This document shows positions 1-11,404 of a DNA stretch of 64,000 bases, piece after piece. Source of the DNA: Luscinia megarhynchos (lineage: Eukaryota; Chordata; Aves; Passeriformes; Turdidae); NCBI GenBank assembly GCA_034336665.1, contig CM067590.1, forward strand, positions 1,955,748 through 2,019,747. The letters are read 5' to 3'. The notes under the pieces were generated by a model. It was not told the DNA's origin and did no database searches. It saw only the letters and a list, made by a program, of their open reading frames with translations. The number at the start of each line of letters is the position of its first letter. Position 1 is the stretch's first letter. The position numbers and the translations under genes are program-made.

Positions 1-160
1 ATTTATTTGGGAAGTCATTCATCGTTAGCTCCCAGCTCAGCTGCTGGCAGGCTGGCAGCTCCTCGGGGCACAGACGGGATCCCAGCTCGTGCTGGGTAAA
101 TAACTCGTCCCTGCAGCACCCCTGCTCAGTAGGGCCACCAGCACCATCCTCATGACAGAG
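1..160. other. Single-copy left flank
   Basis: This is ordinary GC-moderate DNA before the first tandem array. I see no gene, RNA or mobile element in it. Confidence 0.5.
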
Positions 161-1355
161 AGCAGGGCTGGAACCAGCACAGCCCTCCCAAAGCCCCTGG
201 AACCTGCACAGCCCCTCCCAAAGCACCTGGAACCTGCACAGCCCTCCCAAAGCCCTCTGGAACCCGCACAGCCTCTCCCCCAAAGCACCTGGAACCTGCA
301 CAGCTCCCTCCCCAGCACCTGGAACCTGTACAGCCCTTCCCAAAGCACCTGCACTCCCTCCTAAAGCACCTGGAACCTGCACAGCCCTCTTCCCAAAGCA
401 CCTGGAACCTGCACAGCCACTTCCCCAAAGCACCTGGAACCTGCACAGCCCCTCCCAAAGCACCTGCACCCCTCCCAAAGCACCTGGAACCAGCACAGCC
501 CCTCCCAAAGCACCTGGAACCTGCACAGCCCTCCTAAAGCACTTGGAACCTGCACAGCCCTCCCAAAGCACCTGCACCCCCTCCCAAAGCACCCTGGAAC
601 CAGCACAGCCTCCAAAGCACCTGGAACCAGCACAGCCCCTCCCAAAGCACCTGGAACCTGCACAGCTCCCTCCCTAAAGCACTGGAACCTGCACAGCCCC
701 TCCCAAAGCACCTGGAACCTGCACAGCCCCTCCCAAAGCACCTGGAACCTGCACAGCCCTCTCCCAAAGCACCTGCACCCTCCCAAAGCACCTGGAACCG
801 CACAGCCTCCCAAAGCACCTGGAACCAGCACAGCCCCCTCCCAAAGCACCTGGAACCTGCACAGCCCCTTCCCAAAGCACTTGGAACCTGCACAGCCCTC
901 TCCCAAAGCACCTGGAACCTGCACAGCCCCTCCCAAAGCACCTGGAACCTGCACAGCCCCTCCCAAAGCACCTGCACCTCCCAAAGCCCTGGAACCAGCA
1001 CAGCCCTCTCCTAGCACCTGAACCCGTACAGCCCTCCTAAAGCACCTGGAACCTGCACAGCCTCCAGCACCTGCACCCTCCCAAAGCACCTGAACCTGCA
1101 CAGCCCTTCCCAAAGCACCTGGAACCTGCACAGCCACTTCCCAAAGCACCTGGAACCTACACAGCCCCTCCCAAAGCACCTGCACCCTCCCAAAGCACCT
1201 GAACCAGCACAGCCCCTCCCAAAGCACCTGGAACCTGCACAGACCCTTCCCAAAGCACCTGCACCCCCTCCCAAAGCCCCCTGGAACCCAGCACAGCCCC
1301 TCCCAAAGCACCTGGAACCTGCACAGACCCCTTCCCCTAAAGCACCTGCACCCCC
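161..1355. repeat. 30-bp minisatellite with an E-box in most units
   Basis: About 40 imperfect copies of a roughly 30-bp unit alternate the blocks cccctcccaaagcacctgga and acctgcacag. Units vary by indels of 1-5 bp (ctccc, ctctccc, cttccc) and some lack the acctgcacag half. Nearly every unit contains CACCTG, an E-box core. The open frames across the array on both strands are repeat artefacts with the same short peptide recurring. Confidence 0.95.
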
Positions 1356-2485
1356 AGCCTGGCTCTGGGCCACTGCACTCAGCAGGGGAAAAGAGACAAA
1401 AGACAAAATCTCAACCAGGAGCCCAAGCAAGCTGCACCTTGCCCGTGTCTGGAGTCCAAGCTCAGGAAAAGCCTTTTCCTGAGAGCAAACCCAGGTGCAG
1501 AGCAGCCCCACATTCCTGGCCTCAGCCCTGCCTGCCCAGCCAGGAACACAGGGAGTGGCAGGGCACACCTGGAGCAGGGGTGGCAGGGACACCTGGGCAG
1601 TGACTGACGACCCCTGGGCAGGGGGTGGCTAGGGACACCTGGGCAGGGGTGGCAGGGGGCCCAGGGAGGGAGCAGGCACAGCCCCAGCTTCCCCAGATTT
1701 TGCACAGCTCGTTTTGATCCCCAACAGGCCCCAAAAATAACCCCAAAAATCCCCAACCTCCAGGCAGGCACACACCTCACCGAAATGCAAAACTCTCCCC
1801 CAAACACTAGAGCCTGGAAGACTTTAACCAGCCACAGGCAAGGACCCCTGCTAGGAAAAATTTAACCCTCTTTATCTCTTTTAGGGCCCCCACACCTGAG
1901 AGATGCAGAGGGGCCTGTCCCTCCTTTCTCTCAATCCCCAGCCCAGAACGTTTCCTAGCCCACACACAGCCGAGCCAAGAGCCTCGGGAAACTAAAAGAA
2001 AGAAAGAAATTTCCTTTTATGGCCTCAGACCTCATGGCCACTGCTGCCTGCACACCCCTGGGCAGCAGGCTGGGCAGAGCCCCCTGCTCATCGCTGAGAA
2101 CAACAGGAAAGAAAAGCAGGAAGTTTCTCCAGTTGCAGTTTTGTTGGTAAATGAGGATGGCTGTGGCTGCTGAGCTGTTTGCTTTTCCCCCAGCCCAGCA
2201 GAGGCAGAGCTGGGCTGGGTAGGGGGCACAGGGGGAGCTGGGGAGCATGCAGCCCAGAACCCCCCAGCAGACCCTGAGCTGCCCTGAGCAGGATCTGAGG
2301 AGCCTCGGCCTGCCCCTGTCCCTGCTCCTGCACCACGGCTGGTTAGTGACCAGCAGGGGAAAGCAGTGGAGCTCACCAGGGAAATGCTGTGTCCCTGCTC
2401 AGCAGCTCCACTGGCCCAGAGCCCCAGCTGCTCCTGTGCAGCCAGGCCAGAGCTGCACCCAGCTCCCCAACAACAGAGCACCCCT
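1356..2485. other. Single-copy spacer with a small degenerate repeat
   Basis: Mostly unique sequence without a supportable gene. At about 1565-1660 a short degenerate tandem repeat (core gggtggcagggacacctggg, about four copies) is present. The rest holds stop-interrupted frames and no recognisable motif. Confidence 0.5.
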
Positions 2486-2662
2486 GGCTCTGTGTCACCC
2501 CTGGCTCTGGGGTGTCACTCCTAGCGCCTGATGTCACCCCCTGGCTCTGGGGTGTCACTCCCTGGGCACTTGGGGTGTCACTCCTGGCTCTGGGGTGTCA
2601 CCCCCTGGCTCTGAGATGTCACTCCCTGGCTCTGTGTCACTCCCCTGGCTCTCTCTAGGGCT
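2486..2662. repeat. 22-bp minisatellite
   Basis: About eight copies of a unit built on cctggctctggggtgtcact, with variants that shorten ggggtgtc to tgtc or change it to agatgtc. The array is compact and ends in unique DNA on both sides. Confidence 0.9.
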
Positions 2663-3255
2663 CCACCCCTCCCTCCAGCACTCCTCTCCCGCTGCTGCCA
2701 GCCCTGCCAGCCAGCACGGGGGTTAAACTCCACAAAGAGGATTTTGGGCTTGAGCCTGCAAGACAGAAGATGAGCAAATCCCTTCCCTTGCTCTGGCAGG
2801 AATCCTGTGTCTCAGGCCCACCAGCCAGGGGAGATTAGGGAAGGAGGAGAGAAGGAAAACCCGTCCCATGGTTTGCCGTGGTGATCTCCCTCAGAGCTGA
2901 GCTGGGGGGCTGGTCCCTGCCTGGGCTGGTCCCTGCTGCAGCCAGGAGAGCCCAGAGGGGGCTGAGGCTGCCCTGCCCAGGCAGCAGCAGGGTCAGGGAG
3001 CCAGCCCAGCCCGGGCTTGCCTTCCTGCCTCTCAGTTCTGGCTGAGGCCTGAGAAGCCCCTGGCTCCTGTCACACTCCGCAGCAGGAGCCTCCCAGAACC
3101 CCCAGAGAGCCCCCAAAGTGCAGAACCCCTCAGGTGGCAGAGCCAGGGGAGCTCCCAGCCCTGAGTCTCGGCCTGGCAGGCTCTGCTGCTCACTGCCATC
3201 TTCACACAAAACACAAAACCAAGAGCTGCTAGCCAGGCAGAAACTGGGAGTGACA
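2663..3255. other. Single-copy spacer
   Basis: Unique GC-rich DNA between two arrays. No exon, RNA gene or mobile element is supportable. Confidence 0.45.
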
Positions 3256-3945
3256 CCATCCTCACAGCCCCATCCTCAGATCCATCCTCACAGCTCCATC
3301 CTACAGCCTCATAGCCCCATCCTCACAGCCTCATAGCCCATCCTCACAGACCCATCCCCTACAGCCCCATCCCTCACAGCCCCATCCTCACAGCCCCATC
3401 CTCACAGCCCCCATCCTCACAGCCTCATAGCCCCATCCTCAGATCCATCCTCGCAGCCCATCCTCACAGCCTCATCCTCACAGCCCCCATCCTCACAGCC
3501 CCCATCCTCAGATCCATCCTCACAGCCCCCATCCTCACAGCCCCATCCTCAGAGCTCCATCCTCAGCCCCATCCTCAGCTCCATCCCTCACAGCTCCATC
3601 CCTCAGATCCATCCCCCACAGCCCCATCCTCACAGCTCCATCCTCAGCCCCATCCCCACAGCCCATCCTCACAGCCCCCATCCTCACAGCTCCATCCCCA
3701 CAGCCCCATCCTCACAGCTCCATCCTCACAGCTCCATCCTCACAGCTCCATCCTCAGCAGCCCCATCCTCACAGCCCCATCCTCAGATCCATCCTCACAG
3801 CCCCATCCTCTACAGCTCCATCCCCACAGCCCCATCCTCACAGCTCCATCCCCTCACAGCTCCATCCTCACAGCCCCATCCTCACAGCCTCCATCCTCAC
3901 AGCCCCATCCTCACAGCCCCATCCTCAGCCCCCATCCTCACAGGC
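3256..3945. repeat. 15-16-bp minisatellite (cacagccccatcctca)
   Basis: Some 40 copies of cacagccccatcctca with frequent single-base changes (ctccat for ccccat, agatccatcctc) and indels. The C-rich strand is the plus strand. A short 11-bp array of similar composition follows 100 bp to the right, but the unit is different. Confidence 0.95.
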
Positions 3946-4045
3946 TGCTCTCACCCAGCTGTTTGCTCCTACCCGACCCCTGCCATCCCTCCCTCCCTCC
4001 TGCTCCACTGCAGGCTGCTGCAGCCATCCCTGCTCCCAGTGGGGC

Positions 4046-4095
4046 ACAGCAGCCCAGGCACAGCCCAGGCACAGCCCAGGCACAGCCCAGGCACG
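4046..4095. repeat. 11-bp tandem repeat (cacagcccagg)
   Basis: Four to five nearly perfect copies of cacagcccagg in a row, suggesting a young expansion. Confidence 0.9.
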
Positions 4096-5155
4096 CTCCA
4101 GAGGTGCCCTAAAACATTTGTGTAAGCATTTGGAGATGGGCAGCATCCCTGCTGGAGGAGAGGAGCTGGGGGAAGCTCCCATTACCCAGAAAGGCTCCAC
4201 CTGCTCGTGCACGCCGCTTCCATTTCCCTTCAAACCAGCACAAGGGCTTTTCTGCCAAGCTGTGAGATCACCTGCTGTCTGTGCAGCAGTCAATCACCAG
4301 AAGGATCAGGCAGGAGGTTTTTTCCAAGGGGCTGGCTGAGCATCCACAGCGATGTTTTAGCAGTGCCATGAATTAAACATGCAATAATATTTCCTGGGCA
4401 GGTGAGGGAGCATCCACAGGGCTGTGCCTGGCCAGGAGAGGGAGCTGTGCTCTGTGTGCTCCATTTCCAGCAGGGCTCTGCCTCTCACAGCAGCAGGTTC
4501 CTCCCCTCTTGCTCATCAGCTTGCAGGAGCTCCCAGGGGCAGGCTCGCAGTGACTCGTCCATCCTCGGGGCACAGAGCCAAGCAGGAACAGCTCCAGCAG
4601 CAAATCTCTGCTGTGGACATGCAGGAGCCAGCACACTGCAGAAAATGGCTTTATTAAGCCACTGCACCATCTGGAGTGGCCAGCAACCACAACTTGTGCT
4701 CCCATCAATTACCCAGGGGAGAAACCTGCTGCCCCATGAAAGGCAAAGCTCAGCTGTCCCTGTCCCCAGGAGCTGGCGTGGCACAGGGGGAGCCTGGAGC
4801 AGCTCCCAGGGGACTCCTGCCGGGGCTGTGGGGACCAGGGAGCAGCCAGGGCTGGCAGCAGCACCTCTGCAGCTTTTTGGGAAGGCCAGGCCTGCACCTG
4901 CCTGCAGTGACTCCCACAGTGCTGCCCCTGGGCCAGCCAGAGCCACTCGACTGACCCTCCCAGCCCCCTTCTGTCGTTAGCTTTGGGTGATTTTTACAGC
5001 CTCTCCCAGCGGTTCATTTACCCTGAGTGAATTCCTGCTGCATCCTGCTCGTCAGCCGGCTGTGAGCACCTCGCCTGTGCAGGGGCAAAGCTGCTGCAGG
5101 CTCCTGCATGGACCAGCACAGGGAAGAAAGCAGGGGAGGGGAACCCCAAAACAGC
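4096..5155. other. Single-copy spacer
   Basis: Unique DNA with several stop-interrupted frames in all phases and no recognised domain. The stretch near 4960-5060 is less GC-rich and looks like the edge of the conserved-type block that follows. Confidence 0.4.
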
Positions 5156-5800
5156 TCCTTTTTACTGAAAGAATATTATTAACAAGGCTCTCAAATCCCC
5201 CAGCATCAGGGCTGCTCATTGGCCTGAGTTAAGCCCAGGCCCTGCAGGTGATACCTGTGGCCAGGAAGGGGTCAGTGATTCCAGCAACAAGGACACCAAT
5301 TAAAGCTGTTAACGATGCCAGCCCAGGGCCTCGCAGAGCCCTGAGCTCTCTGCTAATCGCCTATGCTTGGGGTCGAAGCTGGGGCTGCTGGGCTGCCTGA
5401 AATACTCATGGCAACCACGCATTGCTTCTCTCCTGCCCGTGGTGGAGCCCCCCCACGCTCCCACAGCACAAGCCTGCCAGGGACCAGTCTCCTCCCAGTG
5501 CTCCCAGAGCACCAGCACATCTCTGAGCAGGGCAGGCTGCCAGGCAGGGATTTTGTTTTGTTTTTAGAGCTTCCCCCAGCCCTTTCCCACTACAGCCTCG
5601 CTCGAAAGCTCTCGCTAATCCAATTGTTCTCCTAATGAAGATCTGCAATTCCTCAAACATTAATTACCAACGGCAGCAGCAGCAGCTGTGGAACAAGAGC
5701 TCCCTGTTCCTAATAATACGCTTCACACTTTCTCCTGCCACAGCTCAAATTCTAGCTTTGCGGGATTTGGCTGGGGGCAGATAAATCACATTCCAGCTAT
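5156..5800. promoter_or_regulatory. Candidate conserved non-coding block with TAAT motifs
   Basis: A stretch of lower GC content with few repeats. At 5610-5675 it carries several TAAT/ATTA homeodomain-type cores, including gctaatccaattg, cctaatgaag and cattaattacc. On the minus strand a short frame with a basic, amphipathic start (about 5560-5660) runs through the same block, but it has a poor initiation context and no known domain. Regulatory DNA is the more likely reading. Conservation is inferred from appearance only. Confidence 0.35.
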
Positions 5801-6570
5801 GGGGCTCAGCACAGACCCAGGAGGAAGCAGAGCTCTCCCACACCCTGGAGCATGGCAGGTCCCTCAGCTGGCTCTAAAAATCTGTGTTTTCATTCCCACT
5901 GCAGCTCTTGCTCTCCATCCCCAGCCTGCAGCTGTGGAGCCCTGAGGGGGCAGAGCTCTCCATCCCCGTCCCGGGCAGGGCTGAGCCCCAGGGCAGCACA
6001 AAGGAACCCCCAGGAGGGAGGGCAGGCAGGGAGCAAAGAGCGAGGGCCCCAGGCATCGGGGATGAGTCAGGGGGATGGAGGAGAGGAGAGGAGAAGCACT
6101 GAGGGAGGGAGAAGCTCCAGGCAGCACTTGTTTGACTCAGGAGAAGCAATGGAGGGGAAGGTGCAGGGCAGGGTGAAACTCGAGCAGGACCAAACTGTGC
6201 TGTCCCTACGGCCTGGGGCAGTGCAGGGGGAGGGATGGGACGGGCTCTGGGGCTCCTGCTAGCCAAACCCCTCCCGTGATCCTGTGGTTTGGGGCAGCTG
6301 ATCTGCACACCCCTGCTCCACTGGGATCCGCTCTCAGCACAGGACAAACTGCTGTGCCCGCTGAGGTCAGAGCCTCGCTGCCCATCCTCTCCAGCCCCAG
6401 GGCAGCAGCAGGAGCTGTGCCAGGCTCAGCAGAGCTGCCAGGCAGGTCCCACCCCCAAACACACCCAGAGCACGGCCGGGAGCAGCAGCTGGAAGGGCTG
6501 GAGCCAGGAGAGGCAGAGGCTGCCCTCTCGCCAGCACCGCGCAGCCAAAAATACACAAGGGGGAACAAAA
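5801..6570. other. Single-copy spacer
   Basis: GC-rich unique DNA. There are many overlapping short open frames in different phases, none with domain-like content. No repeat array is present. Confidence 0.4.
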
Positions 6571-6592
6571 CAGCACACACACACACACACAA
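6571..6592. repeat. CA dinucleotide microsatellite
   Basis: An uninterrupted run of about ten CA units. The adjoining bases caaaagccccacaagag are not repetitive. Confidence 0.95.
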
Positions 6593-7499
6593 AAGCCCCA
6601 CAAGAGTTTCCAATGACAAAAGCAAACAAATAGATTTGTGAATAAAATATTGATTTGACAGGAAGTGAGGCACAGTCTTTCCAAAAACGCTTCCCTGGCA
6701 GCTGAGTGCCTCTCAGCACAGTCCTCACATCTCCTGGGAGCCTCTGCAGGGCTTTGGGCTGGGGGTTTGGTCTCCCTGTGCCTGGAGCAACTTGAGATGG
6801 CAGGAAATAAAGGCACAGCCCGAGGAGCCTGTGCTGGGCACAGCGAGCAAAGCCCTGCTCACGCTTTCGACACATCCCACTGCTCTCCCAGCCTGCAGCT
6901 CGCTTGACAGAGCCAGAGCCAGAGCTAGAGGTGCTGCTCCGCAAGTGCTCCGCCCCTGCACAGACACATCTGCACAAGCCTGCTCCTCCCCAGAGCCACG
7001 GCCGGCCCTTCCACCCCTGGGAACCCCAGCCCGCTCACACTAACAGTTCACAACTCCCAGGGCTGGGCTCCCACTACAAAGAGGGGAGAGGAGAGGGGCG
7101 CTGGTTCCCGCTGCAGCGCTGGGATCGGGGCAGCCAGCCCAGGAGCTGCCCCTCCTGCCTGCAGAGCCCCCTGTGCCCCTCAGTGGAGCTCCAGCTGGAG
7201 CCCCCGGCCCAGGGAGCAGCACAGAGCAGCCAGACCAGCTGCTGCTATTCCCCCCAGCCCCAGCCCTGGCTTTGTGGAACCCAAAGAGGGGAAGGTGGCA
7301 GATCCCCCAGGACCCCCTACCCCGGGGCACTGCTCCTGCTAAGGTGAGGTGCTGCACCCCAGAGCTCCCCAGGCACGTGGCTCTGGGCTGAGCATCTCAG
7401 CATGGACCCCTGCACAACCCCAAAAAGCGTTTTCTTTGTTCAGCCTCCCCCAGCAGCCCTGCAGAGGGGCCGGGTGATGCACTCCCCAGCTCTGCTGCT
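6593..7499. other. Single-copy spacer
   Basis: Unique DNA, AT-richer at 6600-6660 and GC-rich afterwards. I see no supported gene or mobile element. Confidence 0.4.
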
Positions 7500-7670
7500 C
7501 ATTCCATTTTCAGGGAGTGAATTAGCAGCAGCCAGCTGACTCAACATCCCCTTAATCTCTGCACCAAGCTCGCTGCCGAGGATTTGTATAATTTTAATCT
7601 TTTCCCACCAATGAGCATGAAAAAATTAGTTTTCCACTATTTTATCTCCTATTTGTGCTCTCACAAACAG
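7500..7670. promoter_or_regulatory. Candidate conserved non-coding block
   Basis: An AT-rich island within GC-rich DNA, with attttaatcttttccc and a nearby aaaaattagttttcc segment. Composition and lack of repeats suggest constrained non-coding sequence. No protein frame is convincing here. Confidence 0.3.
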
Positions 7671-9189
7671 AGCCTGCTCCGTGTATTTATGCTGGAAGGG
7701 TGAGGAAGGAGGAGGGAAATCCCCATTGCCAGCCCCGCCACGTGCAGGTTAAACCAGAGGAGGGAGGTGGGGAAGGCTCTGCAAAAACTGCTCCACAAAC
7801 TGCCCAAATTTCCTTGTCCAGCCCCAGTTGTTCTCTCCCGAGTCCCTCCTCTTTCTCCCAGCTCCAGCTGCCAGGCTGCTCTCCCCATCGCTAGACCTTG
7901 GATTTCCCTCCAGCACAGTTTGCTGGACTCACCCCCAGGTCCCAAGAGCAGCAGGACTGTGATGGAAGCGATGGAAAATGAGGTCCCACCTGGAGGAGCA
8001 ACCACAGGGAGCCATTCAAATGCCAACACACAGCTCTGGGGGTTAATGAAATGCTTTTAAAAGAAAAGCACACCCCAAAGATGTAGGCCTGGCTGTATTA
8101 AAATAAGGCATTGGAAAGAAAATGCTTCACCCTTTCTGCTGCAGAAACATCAAGACTGCACGTTGAGGCCCATATCCTACACCCTGCACTTCTGGATTGC
8201 AGCTGGAAATCGAGGCTGCTCTGAAGGGAAAGGGAAATGCAGAGAGAACTGAGGGCTCTCCTTGCACGCTCCACTCATGAGCAGGGTGGAAGGTACAAAC
8301 GTGGAAATGCTTTTTAAAAAATGTCTTTCCTCCCTGTGGGGCCACGGCAGGTCACAGGGCACAGCCCAGCCAGAGGTAGGGCACATCTCCACCAGCTCCA
8401 GAAAACACAGACTGGTCTTTTGTGCTCAGGTGTTGCAAAATATGTAAAAATTGTCTTCAGTAAGAATGTTCTTTGATGTTTTGGTCTTTGTGTACTTTCA
8501 AGCCTAATCAACAAAAGGGGATATTTAATCCATGAAACAGAGTAGCAAACAAGCCCTGAGTGATATCCAGGTGTTAGAAAACAAATTACTTGTTGGTCCA
8601 ATTCGCAATTGTGTTGGAGCTTAGGGCTGACATGCTCTCATGATCTCTCCAGACCTAGAGGGGAGGTTAACAAAGCTTGCAAAGAAGGATGTGCCACTGA
8701 TAATGGATGCAAAGAATGCAGCACTACAGGCCACAGGGACATCTGGCAGGACTCCAGAGAGACACGAGAAGAAACTAATAAAGCCAAGTCAGCAATTGTG
8801 CTGAAAATCAGTCCAAGTGGGTGAAAGGGAATTCCAGAGGGCAGAGCAACGACCACGATTTTGTGGACAGCACAGGAAGGCCCGAGGGCGGGTTTGCCCC
8901 AAAAATGCAGATTAATGGCAGTGGCTCATGATCTGTCCCACCCTTTACCTCGTGGAGCCCCACAAATCACCAGGGACAGAACCCGGGTGCAAAAGTCAGG
9001 GGCATCCCCAGCAGCTCCAGGAGCCCATTCCTGCTCTCCTGCACCTCCCCAGCCGATCCTGGGCTCAGGCCCTGCCAGCCCCTGCACCAAGCTGACTCAC
9101 GTGTCTGTGGAACCATGCGTACCCTCTAGACCACACCATAATTAAAGAGTCCAGCCTGATGGAAACCCCGCCAACCGATTCACAGTAAA
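7671..9189. other. Single-copy or old-repeat DNA, unidentified
   Basis: Between 8420 and 8880 the composition becomes AT-rich and resembles old mid-repetitive sequence, possibly a decayed LTR retroelement. I cannot find terminal repeats, a primer binding site or a recognisable domain, so no element is called. The rest is unique and non-coding by eye. Confidence 0.35.
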
Positions 9190-10830
9190 AGACCCGGTCG
9201 ACGCGGCACAAAGGATCGATACGGACGGATAGGGCATCAACGGGGCGATGACGGATGACCGGACACGGAGCATCCGGGATGATGGATCAGGATCCGAGAT
9301 CGATCCGATGGGGAGACCGGGATGGAGATCCGGGATATCCGAGAGATCCGGGATGATCCGGACAGGGATCCCGATCCGGACATGGCCCGGGACCGGAGAC
9401 CCGGAGACGGAGATCCGATCCCGAGATCCAGACCGGATCCGGAGACATGGACCCGGGAGGAAGGCGAGAAACGGAACCCCGGAGATGCGATGGGACCCGG
9501 AGCGGAAGGATCTGGAGCTGGAGACCGGAACCCGGGAGCCGGACCCGGAGACGGACCGGAAGCCGGACGGAGCTGGGAGCGTGAGGACCGGAGCTGGAAA
9601 TCGGGTACGGAGGACCGGAAGGCGGACCGGGGAGCCGACCGGAAATGGCGGAGCCGGAGCCGGAGGATCGATCCGGAGCCGAGGGGATCCCGCCGAGCCG
9701 AGGAAGTGGAGATCCGGAGCCGCAGAGAGGGACCGGGAGCCGAGGAAGGGACCGAGCCGGAAGGCACAGGGATGCGGAGCCGAGGAAGGCAGCGCGGAGC
9801 CGAGGACCGGAGCCGGAAAGCACCGGAGCCGGAAGGCGGGAGCCGCAGAAGGACCCGGAGCCGGGAGTCCGGAGCCGAGGGACCCGGAGCCGACGGAGCC
9901 GGATCCCGGAGCCGGAGGGACCGGAGCCGAGGAAGGCCCCGGAGCCGAGGACGGGACCGGAGCCGAGGAAGGCCCGGGAGCCGGACCCGGGAGCCCGCAG
10001 AAGGCGGACCGGAGCCGGACCCGGAAGGGGACCGGGAGCGATGGAGCTGGAGCCGGGAGGCCGGACCGGAAGGCACGGAAGGGACCCGGAGGAAGGACGG
10101 AGTCGGAGCAGGAGCGAGGAAGGCGGATGCGGAGCGGAGGAAGGCGGACCCCGGGAGCGGGACTGGAGCAGGAGCGTGGAAGGCTGGAAGGCGGGACCGG
10201 AGCCGGAGGAAGGCGGATCTGGAGCTGGAGGGAGGGACGGGAGCGCAGACGCGGGACTGCAGAAGGCGAGGGATGCGAGTGGAGGGACCGCAGGGACCGG
10301 AGCCGTGGAAGGCGGGACGAGCGGAAGGCGGACTCGGGAGCCGAGGAAGGCGGATCCGGAGCCGCAGAAGGCCCGGGAGCTGGAGGAAGGGACCGGGAGA
10401 GAGAGGAAGGCGGAGCGGGAGCCGAGGAAGGGGATCTCGGGAGCCGCAGAAGGAGGGGATCTCGGGAGCCGCAGGAAGGCGGGATCGGGAGCGCAGAAGG
10501 GACGGGACGCGGAGCCGGGAGGAAGGCGGGATCTCGGGAGCTGAGGGAAAGCGCCGGGATTCGGGAGCTGGAGGAAGGCGCAGGGGGATCTCGGGAGCTG
10601 GGAGGGAAGGCGGCAGGGACCGGGAGCTGGAGGAAGGCGCAGGGGACTCGGGAGCGAGGAAAGGCGGGGACTCGGGAGCGGCAGAAGGCGGGGACCCGGG
10701 AGCTGGAGGAAGGCGGACGGAGCCGAGGGAGGCGGGATTCCGGGAGCCGAGGGAAGGCGGGGATCTGGAGCTGAGGAAGGCACAGGGATCTGGGAGCTGA
10801 GGAAGGCGATTCGGGAGCTGCGGCTCCGCA
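9190..10830. repeat. Purine-rich, CpG-rich degenerate minisatellite (1.6 kb)
   Basis: The plus strand is almost entirely G and A with C in CpG. The left part is built from gatccgg-type words (gatccgggat, ccggagac); the middle and right parts from gagccgaggaaggcgggatc-like units of about 15-30 bp. Because stop codons require T and the plus strand has few, open frames of 500-650 codons exist on both strands at once. Their predicted products are low-complexity Arg/Gly/Glu (plus) or Pro/Ser/Arg (minus) polymers. I regard these as artefacts. Confidence 0.9.
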
Positions 10831-11100
10831 CCGGCCGCCTCCGCCCGCTCCGTCCGGGCCCTCGCCTCGCCGCCCTCGGACCCACGCCCTCGCCGGAGCA
10901 GCTCCAGAACCGGGTCCGGCCCGGCTCGGCTCCCTCCATCCCCGGGCACCTGCGAGGGGAGGCGGAGGGACGAGAACAATAACACGGAGCAGGGCGAGGG
11001 AGGCAAAGAGAGCAAAACCCAACTGTGAAACAGCCCCGGGGCAGAGTCGCCGGCCCGGACTTGCTGTGATTACACTCCCACTGCTGGTACAAAGCTCCTG
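10831..11100. promoter_or_regulatory. Small CpG island beside the purine-rich array
   Basis: GC-rich sequence dense in CpG (ccggccgcctccgcccgctc and similar) borders the array. On the minus strand a pyrimidine tract ends in ctcgcag at about 10951, which resembles a splice acceptor, followed by an ATG in a good context near 10938. No known product is encoded. It may be a weak promoter or simply the edge of the CpG-rich array. Confidence 0.35.
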
Positions 11101-11404
11101 GCTTGGCCCTCTCATAAAGCTGGAAGGGAGGTGAAAGAAATGCTTTTGTTTTTTTTAATAACCTGAAGGGTCAAAACAACCTTTAACTTGTCAACTAGCA
11201 AGTTCAAACAGGACTGCAAGTTCTGCTTTCCATAGCTCCGGGGAGAGACATCCACACCAGGCACCTGAGCTCACGGCCTCAGGCCCTGGCAGGTTTTGGA
11301 GAGCCAGAAAAACCAAGGTAAAGGTGCTGGCAAGGGGCACCAAAACCACTTCCCGCAGGAGCAGCAGCCTGGGCACTGCCCCAGAGCTGCTCCAGCCCAG
11401 CTCC
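11101..11404. other. Single-copy spacer
   Basis: Unique DNA with a short T-run at 11148-11157. No gene evidence. Confidence 0.4.

Noticed and set aside
9142..11115. Long overlapping open frames (592-657 codons minus, about 500 codons plus)
   Set aside because: They arise from a T-poor strand, occur in several frames on both strands at once, and encode low-complexity polymers without domains.
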